Numbered from the stretch's first letter, positions 40,649 to 49,734 are shown. The stretch: DNA of 64,000 nt from Maricurvus nonylphenolicus (GCF_042854845.1 NZ_AP031498.1:2604001-2668000), one strand, 5' to 3'. Program-made: numbers and translations. The notes: generated by a model from the sequence alone, not told the origin.

Positions 40649-42553
40649 ATGCCTTTACTTGAATTGAAAAAAGCCTGTCTTAATTACGGAACTCAGGTGC
40701 TGCTTGACCAGGTAGATCTGGTCGTTGAGAAGGGGCAGCGCCTATGTCTGATTGGCCGTAATGGTGCAGGCAAGTCAAGCATGCTTAAGGTGATTGCTGG
40801 CGATGTTGCCCTGGATGATGGCAGTGTTTGGCGAATGCCGGAGCTTAAGATTGCCCGCCTGGAGCAGGATCTTCCAGAAGCCGACGACCTCAGTGTTTAC
40901 GATGCCGTGGCGCTGGGGCTCGCCGAGACCGGTAAGTTGCTAGCGGATTATCATCGCCTAGTAATGGAAGAGAGTTCCGAGCAGCAGCTGAAGCAGTTGG
41001 GTAAATTGCAGCAGGCCATTGATGCCTGTGACGGTTGGAGTGTACAGCAGCGTGTTGAAACGGTGATCTCTCGATTGCAGTTACCCATGGACAAAAAAAT
41101 GTCCGAATTGTCTGGCGGCTGGCGTCGTCGAGTGGCACTGGCGCGAGCACTGGTCATTGACCCTGATGTGTTACTGCTGGATGAGCCCACAAACCATCTT
41201 GATGTGTTGGCTATTGAATGGCTGGAAAAACAAATTCTTGATTTTCAGGGCGCAGTCATTTTTATCACCCACGATCGCTCTTTGTTACAAGCTGTGGCCA
41301 CAGATATTGCCGAGCTTGACAGGGGGCATCTGCGTTTATGGCACGGCGATTACCACAGTTTTCTTAATTTTCGTGAGCAGCAATTGGCGGAAGAGGAGCG
41401 TCATAACGCCTTGTTTGACAAGCGTTTGGCGGAAGAGGAAAAGTGGATTCGACAGGGTATTAAAGCCCGTAGGACACGCAATGAAGGCCGGGTTCGCGCC
41501 CTCAAAGCAATGCGCGAAGAGCGTGGTCAGCGTCGCGAACGGCAGGGTACAGCTAACATTACCCTGGCAACCGGAGATAGCTCGGGCAAGCTTGTCGCTG
41601 AACTGGTGAATGTGAATCATGGCTGGCAAGGCATTTCGCTAATCAATCATTTTTCTACCACCGTGGTGCGCGGCGATCGCATAGGTTTAATCGGGCCAAA
41701 CGGTATTGGTAAGAGTACGTTGCTGAAAATTATATTGGGTGAGCTGACACCCAATGAAGGCAAGGTAAAGTTGGGTACAAACCTGTCGGTTGCCTATTTT
41801 GACCAGCTGCGTGATCAGCTGGATCTTAATAAAAATGCTGTCGACAATGTTTCCGAAGGACGCGATTCGATAACCATTGGTGGCCAGTCCCGGCATATCA
41901 TGAGTTATCTTAACGATTTCTTATTTTCCGGTGCGAGGGCGAGGACGCCTTTGCGTGCACTATCCGGTGGCGAGCGTAATCGGGTTCTGTTGGCCAAGCT
42001 GTTCAGTAAAGACAGTAACCTGCTGGTGCTTGATGAGCCGACCAATGATCTCGATGTGGAAACCCTTGAATTACTGGAAGAGGTGCTAGCGTCTTATCAG
42101 GGAACGGTTTTGTTGGTTAGTCACGACCGATCCTTCCTCGATAATGTCGTTACCAGCACCATTGCTTTTGAGGGCGATGGCAGGGTACTGGAATATGTTG
42201 GCGGTTATGGCGATTGGTTGCGCCAGGGTGGGCGCTGGCCTGATTTACAAGACAAGGAAAAACCACAGACGCCAAGTCCGGTTACTGCAGAAGTAGTGCA
42301 GCCCGCTGAAGCAGGCAAAAAACAGAAGAAAAAACTCAGTTATAAATTCCAGCGTGAGTTGGATGAATTACCGGCAAAAATTGAGGCCGCAGAAACCTTG
42401 GTTGAGTCTTTGGAGGAGGAGTGTGGTGCGGCTGATTTCTATCAGCGTGATCACGACGAAGTCAGCCAAAAGCTGGCAGCCTTGGGTGAAGCGCAGCAAC
42501 AGCTGGAAGCCCTGTACGATCGATGGGGTGAGCTGGAAGAGATGCAGGAATAA
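40649..42553 (+). CDS. uup: ABC-F ATPase Uup
   Basis: A 634-residue ABC-F protein without membrane domains. The two ATP-binding cassettes have Walker A GRNGAGKSS and GPNGIGKST, signatures LSGGWRRRVALARAL and LSGGERNRVLLAKL, and Walker B LLLDEPTNHLD and LVLDEPTNDLD. A charged linker (EERHNALFDKRLAEEEKWIR) joins them. The C-terminal ~95 residues form a coiled coil (KIEAAETLVESLEEECGAAD), the DNA-binding domain of Uup. Known roles are ribosome rescue and genome stability. A rather distant GAGG precedes the start. Confidence 0.95.
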   Translation: MPLLELKKACLNYGTQVLLDQVDLVVEKGQRLCLIGRNGAGKSSMLKVIAGDVALDDGSVWRMPELKIARLEQDLPEADDLSVYDAVALGLAETGKLLADYHRLVMEESSEQQLKQLGKLQQAIDACDGWSVQQRVETVISRLQLPMDKKMSELSGGWRRRVALARALVIDPDVLLLDEPTNHLDVLAIEWLEKQILDFQGAVIFITHDRSLLQAVATDIAELDRGHLRLWHGDYHSFLNFREQQLAEEERHNALFDKRLAEEEKWIRQGIKARRTRNEGRVRALKAMREERGQRRERQGTANITLATGDSSGKLVAELVNVNHGWQGISLINHFSTTVVRGDRIGLIGPNGIGKSTLLKIILGELTPNEGKVKLGTNLSVAYFDQLRDQLDLNKNAVDNVSEGRDSITIGGQSRHIMSYLNDFLFSGARARTPLRALSGGERNRVLLAKLFSKDSNLLVLDEPTNDLDVETLELLEEVLASYQGTVLLVSHDRSFLDNVVTSTIAFEGDGRVLEYVGGYGDWLRQGGRWPDLQDKEKPQTPSPVTAEVVQPAEAGKKQKKKLSYKFQRELDELPAKIEAAETLVESLEEECGAADFYQRDHDEVSQKLAALGEAQQQLEALYDRWGELEEMQE

Positions 42554-42594
42554 GGCGTGTCAACAGAGGGGCGCCTGAGGAAAGAGACAGGATA

Positions 42595-42620
42595 GGGGCG
42601 TTTATGCCCCCATTGTTTTG
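42595..42620. terminator. Stem-loop between convergent uup and uspA genes
   Basis: GGGGC, loop GTTTAT, GCCCC, followed by ATTGTTTTG on the plus strand, shortly after the uup stop. The T-run is broken, so it is a modest terminator candidate shared by two convergent genes. Confidence 0.4.
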
Positions 42621-42629
42621 TCCAAAGAT

Positions 42630-43079
42630 TTACTCAGGCAAGGATACCCGCACCGCCAAAACATCGCATTTTGCACCGTGAAGAACCCCGTTGGCGGTAG
42701 AGCCAAGCAGCAATGCCAAACCACGGCGACCGTGACTTCCCACCACCACAAGATCGCAGTCTTCTTCCTCGGCCAGGCGATGGATCTCGGCGGCAGGTTG
42801 GCCAATAACCACGTGCTGGTTGTGCGTGCCGATTGTGATGTTGCTGACGATCTTATCCAGCTGCTCTTGCGCTTGAACCTGTAACTGCTCCTGGACCTCG
42901 GTAAGGTCTACCGGAATGTCACCGCCATAGGCAAACGTCAGGGGCTCAATGACATGGGCAAGGGATAGCTTGGCACCCGAATTGGTAGCCAGCTCAATAG
43001 CTTGTTGTAACACTTGATCCGATTCTTCGCTGAGATCCAGTGCCACCAGAATATGTTGATATTTTGCCATGGCCTTCAT
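42630..43079 (-). CDS. Universal stress protein, UspA family
   Basis: A 149-residue Usp-domain protein. The ATP-binding motif G-2x-G-9x-G(S/T) is present as GSHGRRGLALLLGSTANG, so it likely binds ATP. The N-terminal strand is HILVALDLSEESD and the interior carries HVVIGQPAAEIHRLA. Such proteins accumulate under stress and starvation. A second in-frame ATG (43070) may be the real start. It is convergent with uup; the neighbouring order slt-uup-usp resembles Pseudomonas. Confidence 0.9.
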   Translation of the reverse strand: MKAMAKYQHILVALDLSEESDQVLQQAIELATNSGAKLSLAHVIEPLTFAYGGDIPVDLTEVQEQLQVQAQEQLDKIVSNITIGTHNQHVVIGQPAAEIHRLAEEEDCDLVVVGSHGRRGLALLLGSTANGVLHGAKCDVLAVRVSLPE

Positions 43080-43117
43080 CCTTTTTGCCGGGTTTGGTTT
43101 TATACTAGCGCCAATTT

Positions 43118-43690
43118 ATGGGCTTGCCCAGCCTTAGTGATACGCGCTTGGCAGGATCATTGATCTGGCGCAATTACGAATTACCTTTACTACAGCGACT
43201 ATCTTTTATGTGGTTACCTATCATTATTATTGCTCTGGCCGTTGCGATGGTTGTTGGGCCTATCATGTTAATGCAACCGACCCAGCAGCAACGCCGCCAA
43301 GCCGCTCGTCGGCAGCATGCTGCGGCCTTGGGGCTGCGCGTTCATTTGCAGCCTCCCCCAGAAGGTACTGGCGTTGAAGCCAAGCAAGTGGCTATGTACT
43401 GCTTGCCGTGGCAGGAGGCCAAACAGGGCCGTAACAGCTGGTGTTTGGTGAAACGGCAATTCGAGCATGAGCTACATTTCCTGGGGGCCTGGGATTGGCA
43501 GGTGAAACCCGCTAAAACATTGCCTGATACAGCCATCAATGCAGATGGTTTGTCTGCGTTACCTGAAGGTGTGATCGCGGTTGCTAGTGGCCCGCAGGGC
43601 TTATGTTGCTATTGGCAAGAGCGCGGTGAATTGGAACGTGTCGATCAGATTGCTGATTGGCTACAGCGTACCGCCAAGTTGATGGCATAG
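43118..43690 (+). CDS. Membrane-anchored protein of unknown function
   Basis: A 190-residue protein with one membrane helix (residues ~33-53: LPIIIIALAVAMVVGPIMLM), a basic segment just after it (QQQRRQAARRQHAAAL), and a C-terminal soluble region with several Trp and Cys residues (GAWDWQVKP; GPQGLCCYWQ). A nearer ATG at 43208 (residue 31) would give a protein that begins at the membrane helix. It is divergent from uspA and convergent with the next gene (3-base gap). No family recognised; genes in this position exist between uspA and topA in Pseudomonas but I cannot confirm homology. Confidence 0.65.
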   Translation: MGLPSLSDTRLAGSLIWRNYELPLLQRLSFMWLPIIIIALAVAMVVGPIMLMQPTQQQRRQAARRQHAAALGLRVHLQPPPEGTGVEAKQVAMYCLPWQEAKQGRNSWCLVKRQFEHELHFLGAWDWQVKPAKTLPDTAINADGLSALPEGVIAVASGPQGLCCYWQERGELERVDQIADWLQRTAKLMA

Positions 43691-43693
43691 GAT

Positions 43694-44470
43694 TTATTTC
43701 GCTGCTGCCTGGGCATCCTGTTCCGGTGGAGGAGGGGTGTAGGTGGTGGTATCACTTTCATCAGGATTGAAGTGGGTTTCTGGCATTAAGTCCGTAGATA
43801 GAGATTTACGACGATTGCTTAAAATTTCTCCAAGTTCCTTGATCATGCGATGTCGGCGATGATCACTGTGGGCCGATTGTGACAGTGTTTGCTGGGCGCG
43901 CTTGTAGAACGCGTGGGCGGTTAAGATATCGCTACGATTGAGTGCCTTGTGACCCTGAGCGATATGGGAAACAACATCCACCATCAAATAGCTCCAGCTA
44001 AGCTGAGTGATAAACAGGTTGTTTTCTTCCAGTGAAATATTGCCGATGGCATGCTGGTGTTTTAATACTCTGCCCGCTTCGTTCAACAGATGCTGAGCCC
44101 GCGCAATCTGGGAATCACTTTCACGCAATCGGCTTAAGGTGCGCTCTTGGCTTTCGTTGCTCAGCTCTTCACTGCGTTTCTCTGCATTGCCAAGGTTTGC
44201 GTGCAGGTAGGTGGCGGATGGATCCAACTTAATCATTGCCTGCAACATATCAATGATTTCGTCGTTGATAATCTTGGCAATAGCCCGGGATTCAACCAGC
44301 AGATCGACTTCTATGACCAGTTCTTCGAGTTCATCAACTTTACGTTTGAGGTCTTTCAATTTTCGACGAATCAGACGGGTACGCCTTTCCCGCTCATTGG
44401 CGACGCTGACGGCAATCAGTGAGCCGATGGCGATAATGCAAAAAAGTACGAGGTAGGCTAGGGCTGTCAT
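43694..44470 (-). CDS. Membrane-anchored coiled-coil protein of unknown function
   Basis: A 258-residue protein: an N-terminal membrane helix (residues ~3-22: ALAYLVLFCIIAIGSLIAVS), strongly basic juxtamembrane residues (RERRTRLIRRKLKDLKRK), a coiled coil (residues ~35-60), TPR-like helices (SDILTAHAFYKRAQQTLSQS) and a Pro/Glu-rich disordered tail. No catalytic motif. The topology suggests a cytoplasmic soluble domain anchored to the inner membrane. Family unknown. It is divergent from topA across a 358-base gap. Confidence 0.65.
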   Translation of the reverse strand: MTALAYLVLFCIIAIGSLIAVSVANERERRTRLIRRKLKDLKRKVDELEELVIEVDLLVESRAIAKIINDEIIDMLQAMIKLDPSATYLHANLGNAEKRSEELSNESQERTLSRLRESDSQIARAQHLLNEAGRVLKHQHAIGNISLEENNLFITQLSWSYLMVDVVSHIAQGHKALNRSDILTAHAFYKRAQQTLSQSAHSDHRRHRMIKELGEILSNRRKSLSTDLMPETHFNPDESDTTTYTPPPPEQDAQAAAK

Positions 44471-44828
44471 GACTCAGGTGCGACGGCTGAATGTGTTGTA
44501 AAAATGAGCTTCTTATAAGGTTAAAATCGGCATCGTGGAGCAAAACTTTATCCTAGCAGGCCTTGGCTGTCAGCATGAATTTCGTGCCAGGGGAACAATT
44601 TTCTCTTTTCTTATCACAAGATTATGTGCTATTCCTAAAAAGAATTCGATCACTGCCTAAAAAACAGGCAGCAAGCAGGGGGATTTCTATTAATGCTTGA
44701 CCGCTGCTGCACAAGGTCTTATATATGCGCTCTTTGAGGCGTTGAGCCTTGTTTTAAGTCTTTATTGAACGGCTTTGAGTGTTTTTTAAACAAAAATGTC
44801 GTCTTGTATCTATAAATAGAAGGAACCT
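44471..44828. other. Divergent intergenic region upstream of topA (358 bases)
   Basis: Non-coding and A/T-rich near topA. It holds a short hairpin at 44653-44671 (CTGCCT and AGGCAG around AAAAAAC). The last 60 bases before topA contain several T and A runs and TATAAA at 44811-44816 (too near the start codon for an ordinary leader), so topA promoters are probably here. Supercoiling-sensitive topA promoters are known in other bacteria; nothing here proves that. Confidence 0.4.
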
Positions 44829-47546
44829 ATGGGCAAATCCTTAGTTATTGTTGAGTCGCCAGCCAAGGCGAAAACCATCAACAAGTATTTGGGAAAGGAC
44901 TATATCGTTAAGTCGAGCATTGGTCATATTCGTGATTTGCCGACCAGTGGTAGCGGTAAAACGGCGGTTGACCCAAAAGAGCGTGCCCGTCAGGCGGCGA
45001 TTACCCGCAAGCTGTCCCCGGAAGATAAGATTCTTCACAAACAGCGCAAAGCCAAAGAGCAACTCATCAAACGCATGGGTATCGACCCAGAGAATGGCTG
45101 GGCTGCCCACTATGAAATCCTGCCGGGCAAGGAAAAGGTTGTCGATGAACTGGCAAAACTTGCCGAAGATGCCGATACCGTTTATCTCGCGACGGATTTG
45201 GATAGGGAAGGGGAAGCCATTGCCTGGCACCTGCGTGAGGCAATAGGCGGGAGTGAAGATCGTTTCCGTCGGGTTGTGTTTAACGAGATTACCAAATCGG
45301 CCATTCAGGAAGCTTTTGAAAGCCCTGGTCCTATCGATCAATCCCGCGTTAATGCACAGCAGGCCCGTCGTTTCCTGGATCGTGTTGTGGGTTATATGGT
45401 CTCACCGCTGTTGTGGGAGAAGATTGCCCGCGGTTTGTCTGCCGGTCGAGTTCAGTCGGTGGCGGCAAGATTGGTTGTTGAGCGTGAGCGAGAAATTCGT
45501 GCTTTTATCCCGGAAGAGTATTGGGATGTCTTTGCTGAACTAAGCAGTGATGCCGGTGAGCCCATTCGTTTTGAGGTGAAAAAATACCAGGGTTCTGCAT
45601 TCAAGCCGGTTAATGAAACTGAGGCCATGGCCGCCGTTAATGCCATGCAGGCTTCGGCATTCACCGTATCCAACCGTGAAGACAAGCCGACAAAATCAAA
45701 ACCGTCTGCCCCGTTTATTACCTCAACACTGCAGCAGGCCGCCAGTACGCGTTTAAGCTTCAGTGTCAAAAAGACCATGATGATGGCCCAGCGTTTGTAT
45801 GAAGCTGGCTACATCACCTATATGCGTACCGACTCGACCAACCTCAGTAAAGAGGCTGTAGAGTCATGCCGCGAATATATTCTGGAGCAATACGGCAAAC
45901 CTTATTTACCAGAATCCCCTGTACTTTATAGCAGCAAGGAAGGCGCCCAAGAGGCACACGAAGCGATTCGTCCTTCCAGTGTTACGGTAAAACCAACCCA
46001 GCTTAAAGGCATGGAGCGTGATGCAGAGCGTCTCTATGCGCTGATTTGGCAGCAGTTTGTAGCCTGCCAAATGACGCCGGCTGAATTTACCAGTACCTCT
46101 ATTGTTGTTAGTGCCGGCGACTATGAATTACGCACCCGAGGTCGGGTGATTCGCTTTGATGGTTTCACCAAAGTTCAACCGCCGGTCAGCAAAAAGGATG
46201 AAGATGTTGTTCTGCCTGAGCTCAGTGTCGACGACATTCTGAATCTGGTAAAACTCGAGCCAAACCAGCATTTCACCAAACCTACGGCGCGTTTTACGGA
46301 AGCCAGTCTGGTAAAAGAATTGGAGAAGCGGGGCATTGGGCGCCCGTCTACCTACGCCTCGATTATTTCTACCATTCAGGATCGCGGTTATGTCCATATC
46401 GAAAACCGCCGTTTCTATGCCGACAAGATTGGTGACATTGTTACTGAACGTTTGATTGAAAGCTTCTCCGAGCTGATGGATTACAGCTTTACGGCCAATA
46501 TGGAAGAATCTCTCGATGAAGTGGCCGAGGGCAAGCTGGAGTGGCATCAGCTGCTCGACAAATTCTACAGTGATTTCTCTGAGGATTTAAAAACCGCCGG
46601 AGCAGTTGATGGTGGTATGCGCGCAAACGATCCCACCGATACTGATATCGAATGTGGTAACTGCGGACGTCATATGCAAATCCGTACTGGAAGCACAGGG
46701 GTCTTCCTGGGCTGTTCCGGTTATGCCTTGCCGCCGAAAGAGCGCTGTAAAAACACCATGAATTTGGTCAGCGGTGATGAGGCGGTTAACGTCGACGACG
46801 ATGACGAAGCAGAATCCAAACAGTTGCGTAATAAGCGCCGCTGTAAGCTCTGTAACACCGCAATGGATAGTTATTTGCTCGATGAAAAGCGCAAAGTACA
46901 TATTTGTGGCAATAACCCAGATTGCTCGGGGTATGAAGTCGAAGAGGGTAGCTTTAAGTTAAAAGGTTATGAAGGCCCGGTTATCGAGTGTGATAAATGC
47001 GGTGCCGATATGCAGCTCAAAACCGGTCGCTTTGGTAAGTATTTTGGCTGTACATCGGAAAGCTGTAAAAACACCCGCAAACTGTTGCGCAATGGTGAGG
47101 CGGCACCTCCGAAGATGGATCCCGTACCTATGCCTGAGTTAGCCTGTGACAAGGTTGAGGATCATTATATTTTACGTGATGGTGCATCTGGCCTGTTCCT
47201 GGCGGCGAGTAAATTTCCGAAAAACAGGGAGACACGTGCGCCGTTGGTCAATGAAATTTTGCCGCACAAAAAAGAAATTGATCCAAAGTATGAGTTTCTT
47301 TTCTCGGCGCCGGTTGAAGACAGTGATGGTAATCCAACGGTTATTCGTTACAGTCGTAAAACCAAGGAGCAGTATGTGCAGTCAGAAATTGAAGGCAAGG
47401 CAACCGGTTGGAAGGCCTTCTATCAAGGCGGTGCCTGGGTAGTGGCTGAAAAACCAGCCAAGAAGGCGGCGCCTAAAAAATCGACAGCCAAAAAAGCAGC
47501 ACCAAAAAAGAAATCCACGGCTAAAAAAGCCAAGGCCGAAGAGTAA
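44829..47546 (+). CDS. topA: DNA topoisomerase I (type IA)
   Basis: Relaxes negative supercoils behind RNA polymerase. The 905-residue protein has the TOPRIM segment with E9 and D-L-D-R-E-G-E at 123-129, and the catalytic tyrosine Y331 in GYITYMRTDST. Three C-terminal zinc-ribbon regions with CxxC pairs lie between residues ~600 and 760 (ECGNCGRHMQIRTGSTGVFL, CKLCNTAMDS, ECDKCGADMQLKTGRFGKYF). The extreme C-terminus is a lysine/alanine repeat tail (KKAAPKKSTAKKAAPKKK) that should bind DNA non-specifically. AGAAGGAA precedes the ATG. Length fits the gammaproteobacterial enzyme with an added basic tail. Confidence 0.98.
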   Translation: MGKSLVIVESPAKAKTINKYLGKDYIVKSSIGHIRDLPTSGSGKTAVDPKERARQAAITRKLSPEDKILHKQRKAKEQLIKRMGIDPENGWAAHYEILPGKEKVVDELAKLAEDADTVYLATDLDREGEAIAWHLREAIGGSEDRFRRVVFNEITKSAIQEAFESPGPIDQSRVNAQQARRFLDRVVGYMVSPLLWEKIARGLSAGRVQSVAARLVVEREREIRAFIPEEYWDVFAELSSDAGEPIRFEVKKYQGSAFKPVNETEAMAAVNAMQASAFTVSNREDKPTKSKPSAPFITSTLQQAASTRLSFSVKKTMMMAQRLYEAGYITYMRTDSTNLSKEAVESCREYILEQYGKPYLPESPVLYSSKEGAQEAHEAIRPSSVTVKPTQLKGMERDAERLYALIWQQFVACQMTPAEFTSTSIVVSAGDYELRTRGRVIRFDGFTKVQPPVSKKDEDVVLPELSVDDILNLVKLEPNQHFTKPTARFTEASLVKELEKRGIGRPSTYASIISTIQDRGYVHIENRRFYADKIGDIVTERLIESFSELMDYSFTANMEESLDEVAEGKLEWHQLLDKFYSDFSEDLKTAGAVDGGMRANDPTDTDIECGNCGRHMQIRTGSTGVFLGCSGYALPPKERCKNTMNLVSGDEAVNVDDDDEAESKQLRNKRRCKLCNTAMDSYLLDEKRKVHICGNNPDCSGYEVEEGSFKLKGYEGPVIECDKCGADMQLKTGRFGKYFGCTSESCKNTRKLLRNGEAAPPKMDPVPMPELACDKVEDHYILRDGASGLFLAASKFPKNRETRAPLVNEILPHKKEIDPKYEFLFSAPVEDSDGNPTVIRYSRKTKEQYVQSEIEGKATGWKAFYQGGAWVVAEKPAKKAAPKKSTAKKAAPKKKSTAKKAKAEE

Positions 47547-47562
47547 TTAACTCTTCACGCAG

Positions 47563-47595
47563 CCAAGTCTTACTCTGTCTATGAGTAAGGCTTGG
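47563..47595. other. Long stem-loop after topA
   Basis: A 13-bp stem (CCAAGTCTTACTC and GAGTAAGGCTTGG, one G-T wobble) around a seven-base loop, 16 bases after topA. No U-run follows, so it is not a standard terminator. It may stabilise the topA 3' end or separate expression of topA from the next gene. Confidence 0.55.
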
Positions 47596-47618
47596 TCCGC
47601 TTCAGTTCAGAGATACCT

Positions 47619-48146
47619 ATGAGTAATCCCTACCTGCCATTGGTCAATCAAAAAATGGCGTATATTCGCCAGCTGTTATCATTTGCTAAGGCCGATCCAG
47701 AGAATCTTAGTCAGCGCCAATCCAATGCGGCAATCGCTGATGCCGCATGTTTGGAGCTGGCTGTGGCCTATCGGTGTTTTCTTCGCGAGCTCGCAAGCCA
47801 TTACCGGGTAGCTAATCCTCAAGCTATTGATTCTGCCCTAGTAGCACTTCAGGGGGTAGAGGCGCTATCGGTTGCGTCCCCAGAAGTGCAGGAATGCAAT
47901 TCGCTGGAGCAACTTCAAGGTGGTAGCGAATCATGGTTGGCGGATACGCTGCATTATGCTGCGCAAGCACTGAATCCTGTGCCGACTGCTGACGATGTGA
48001 AATCGCAGGCTGCCGTGCAATTGATCAGTGCTGTTGACCTAAGCAAGGGCGGACAGGAGTCTTTGACTGCTGCGGCAGTCAAAGGTTGGTTTATAGCCTT
48101 CTGTGAGCTTGTGGAACGCCATAGAGAGGGGCTACAGGAATTTTAA
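47619..48146 (+). CDS. DUF6586-like cytoplasmic protein
   Basis: A 175-residue helical protein beginning MSNPYLPLVNQKMAYIRQLL, without signal peptide or motif. It resembles the DUF6586 protein encoded between topA and sulA in Pseudomonas (PA3010 position). I place the start at the ATG at 47619; an upstream TTG in frame would run into the topA-distal stem-loop. Its role is unknown. Only 151 bases separate it from the next small gene on the same strand. Confidence 0.7.
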   Translation: MSNPYLPLVNQKMAYIRQLLSFAKADPENLSQRQSNAAIADAACLELAVAYRCFLRELASHYRVANPQAIDSALVALQGVEALSVASPEVQECNSLEQLQGGSESWLADTLHYAAQALNPVPTADDVKSQAAVQLISAVDLSKGGQESLTAAAVKGWFIAFCELVERHREGLQEF

Positions 48147-48297
48147 GCCTGACCCTTGATCCTTTGTGGGGCGGGCGTGACCTGGGTGACTGATCAATGG
48201 TAGAATAGGGCTTTGAATCACGTGCCCTTGGGTGTGGCTTATCAGTTGGTGTTTTACCGGCTTGCCCAGAAGAGGAATCGCGGCAGCTGGAGTATCT

Positions 48298-48543
48298 ATG
48301 TCATCTTCCCTTTATGAAATTGTCGACCTTGGCGATGGTGAAATCGGCTTGCGTCGTGCGGGAGAGGACTCTGAGCCACTAGTGCGTATCAAGTTTTCCG
48401 AAGAGTCTGTACATTTTCTCGGCGAAGCCCGTTTCGAGGTTGCCAAGGCCATGATCGAGGCCGGTATGGAAGCGGTTGGCGATTTGGCTGAGCAGGATAT
48501 GGCGGCTTTCGAGCTTGAAGCTGAGCCCAGGATTTTACACTAA
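48298..48543 (+). CDS. Small acidic protein of unknown function (81 aa)
   Basis: An 81-residue acidic protein (MSSSLYEIVDLGDGEIGLRR; EESVHFLGEARFEVAKAMIE). GGAG ten bases before the ATG at 48298 supports this start rather than the upstream in-frame one at 48232. The equivalent position in Pseudomonas (PA3009) also carries a small conserved gene. Convergent with sulA (16-base gap). No membrane segment, cysteine or catalytic motif. Confidence 0.7.
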   Translation: MSSSLYEIVDLGDGEIGLRRAGEDSEPLVRIKFSEESVHFLGEARFEVAKAMIEAGMEAVGDLAEQDMAAFELEAEPRILH

Positions 48544-48559
48544 TCGGTAAGTGTTCTGC

Positions 48560-48982
48560 TTATCGGAATCTCAACAAGAGTCCATCGCATTTACCCGACT
48601 TGGCAGCAGCATCGAGTTGGGCGATAGCTTTTTCTGTAATGACACCTGGGCTGGCAATTACCGTATGGCTGGTACCAGAGCTCAGGGCTTCCCAGATCAT
48701 CCAGCAATCGGTTTCGCCCTGTGTGTGAATAATGCGCAGTCGCTGTGTATCTACACCATAGGCTTCCAGTAGCGCGCGGTTGATCCCGCGAGGTGCAATC
48801 CAGGTCATCCAGCGGCTGTGATCACGTTGGCTTAAATGGGCAATCATTGGCAGTACCATGGCCATATCACTCAGCTGCTCAACAGGCAGTACCAGCTCGG
48901 TAACGCCGTGCTGCTGAGGTTTGCTTCTAGCCGCCCCAGCATAAGAGGCGGGGCTAGCTAATGCTTGTTGAGCAAGTGCCAT
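48560..48982 (-). CDS. sulA: SOS cell-division inhibitor SulA-like
   Basis: A 140-residue SulA/RecA-like protein that in the family blocks FtsZ assembly during the SOS response. Recognisable are LPVEQLSDMAMVLPMIAHLS, RWMTWIAPRGINRALLEAYG and IIHTQGETDCWMIWEALSSG. The N-terminal ~25 residues are low-complexity. It follows lexA by 30 bases on the same strand, as in Pseudomonas, so it should be induced with lexA from the shared SOS promoter rather than having its own box. Confidence 0.9.
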   Translation of the reverse strand: MALAQQALASPASYAGAARSKPQQHGVTELVLPVEQLSDMAMVLPMIAHLSQRDHSRWMTWIAPRGINRALLEAYGVDTQRLRIIHTQGETDCWMIWEALSSGTSHTVIASPGVITEKAIAQLDAAAKSGKCDGLLLRFR

Positions 48983-49012
48983 GGTGTTTCTCCCAATAAT
49001 TGCCCTAAGGCT

Positions 49013-49621
49013 CTAGTTACCGCGGCGGATAACGCCGACGCTCAGACCTTCAATAGCGAATTCCTGATCGCGCAGATCGACCTCTATCACATCAAACTCT
49101 TCGTTTTCCGGCAGCAGCTGTACCATGTGACGGTTGCGCTCGCGCTTAAAGCGTTTGACGGTGACTTCATCACCAATACGGGCAACAACGATATCACCGT
49201 TGCGGGCCTGTTCGGTGCGGTGTACTGCAAGTAGGTCGCCATCCATAATGCCGATGTCTTTCATGCTGTAGCCGTGTACGCGTAACAGATAGTCAGCACT
49301 GGGTTGGAAAAGATGGCTGGCAATATCGCAGTATTCCTCGATATTTTCTTCGGCGAGAATAGGGTTGCCAGCGGCTACTCGACCCACCAGCGGGATGCCA
49401 CTGATTTCTTCCGGTAGACGTATGCCGCGGGATGCGCCGGCAACCATTTCAATGGCTCCTTTGCGTGCAAGCGCTTTAAGGTGCTCTTCTGCTGCATTGG
49501 CAGAGCGAAACCCCAGTTCCTGTGCAATTTCAGCCCGTGTAGGTGGATAGCCCGTATCTTCGACGTAGTGTTTGATAAGGTTCAGCACTTCTTCCTGGCG
49601 CGCGGTTAGCTTGGTAGCCAT
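49013..49621 (-). CDS. lexA: SOS repressor LexA
   Basis: A 202-residue repressor with the N-terminal winged helix (residues ~1-70: TARQEEVLNLIKHYVEDTGY, PPTRAEIAQELGFRS) and C-terminal autoprotease domain. The self-cleavage bond A84-G85 (VAAGNP) and the catalytic Ser119 (HGYSMKDIGI) and Lys156 (DEVTVKRF) have the same numbering as E. coli. RecA filaments trigger cleavage and derepress DNA repair. Two perfect SOS boxes precede it. sulA lies downstream. Confidence 0.98.
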   Translation of the reverse strand: MATKLTARQEEVLNLIKHYVEDTGYPPTRAEIAQELGFRSANAAEEHLKALARKGAIEMVAGASRGIRLPEEISGIPLVGRVAAGNPILAEENIEEYCDIASHLFQPSADYLLRVHGYSMKDIGIMDGDLLAVHRTEQARNGDIVVARIGDEVTVKRFKRERNRHMVQLLPENEEFDVIEVDLRDQEFAIEGLSVGVIRRGN

Positions 49622-49659
49622 ATCGAGAGTCCTTTAAAAGTCCCTGTGAGATAAAAGTT

Positions 49660-49675
49660 CTGTTTTTTTATACAG
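49660..49675. promoter_or_regulatory. SOS (LexA) box 1 of the lexA promoter
   Basis: CTGTTTTTTTATACAG fits the gammaproteobacterial consensus CTGT-N8-ACAG exactly. It lies 38 bases before the lexA start codon on the minus strand and next to a second perfect box. Confidence 0.92.
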
Positions 49676-49678
49676 TGT

Positions 49679-49694
49679 CTGTAAGTATATACAG
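49679..49694. promoter_or_regulatory. SOS (LexA) box 2 of the lexA promoter
   Basis: CTGTAAGTATATACAG fits CTGT-N8-ACAG exactly and overlaps the likely -10 element of lexA. Two tandem boxes give cooperative, tight autorepression, as in E. coli lexA. Confidence 0.93.
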
Positions 49695-49713
49695 TGCTTT
49701 TTTAGGTTGGCAA
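49684..49713 (-). promoter_or_regulatory. Candidate lexA promoter
   Basis: On the minus strand TTGCCA (-35) and TATACT (-10) are spaced by 18 bases. The -10 element is inside SOS box 2, so LexA binding would block RNA polymerase directly. Confidence 0.6.
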
Positions 49714-49734
49714 GCTTTTTTGGCAATAAAACGT

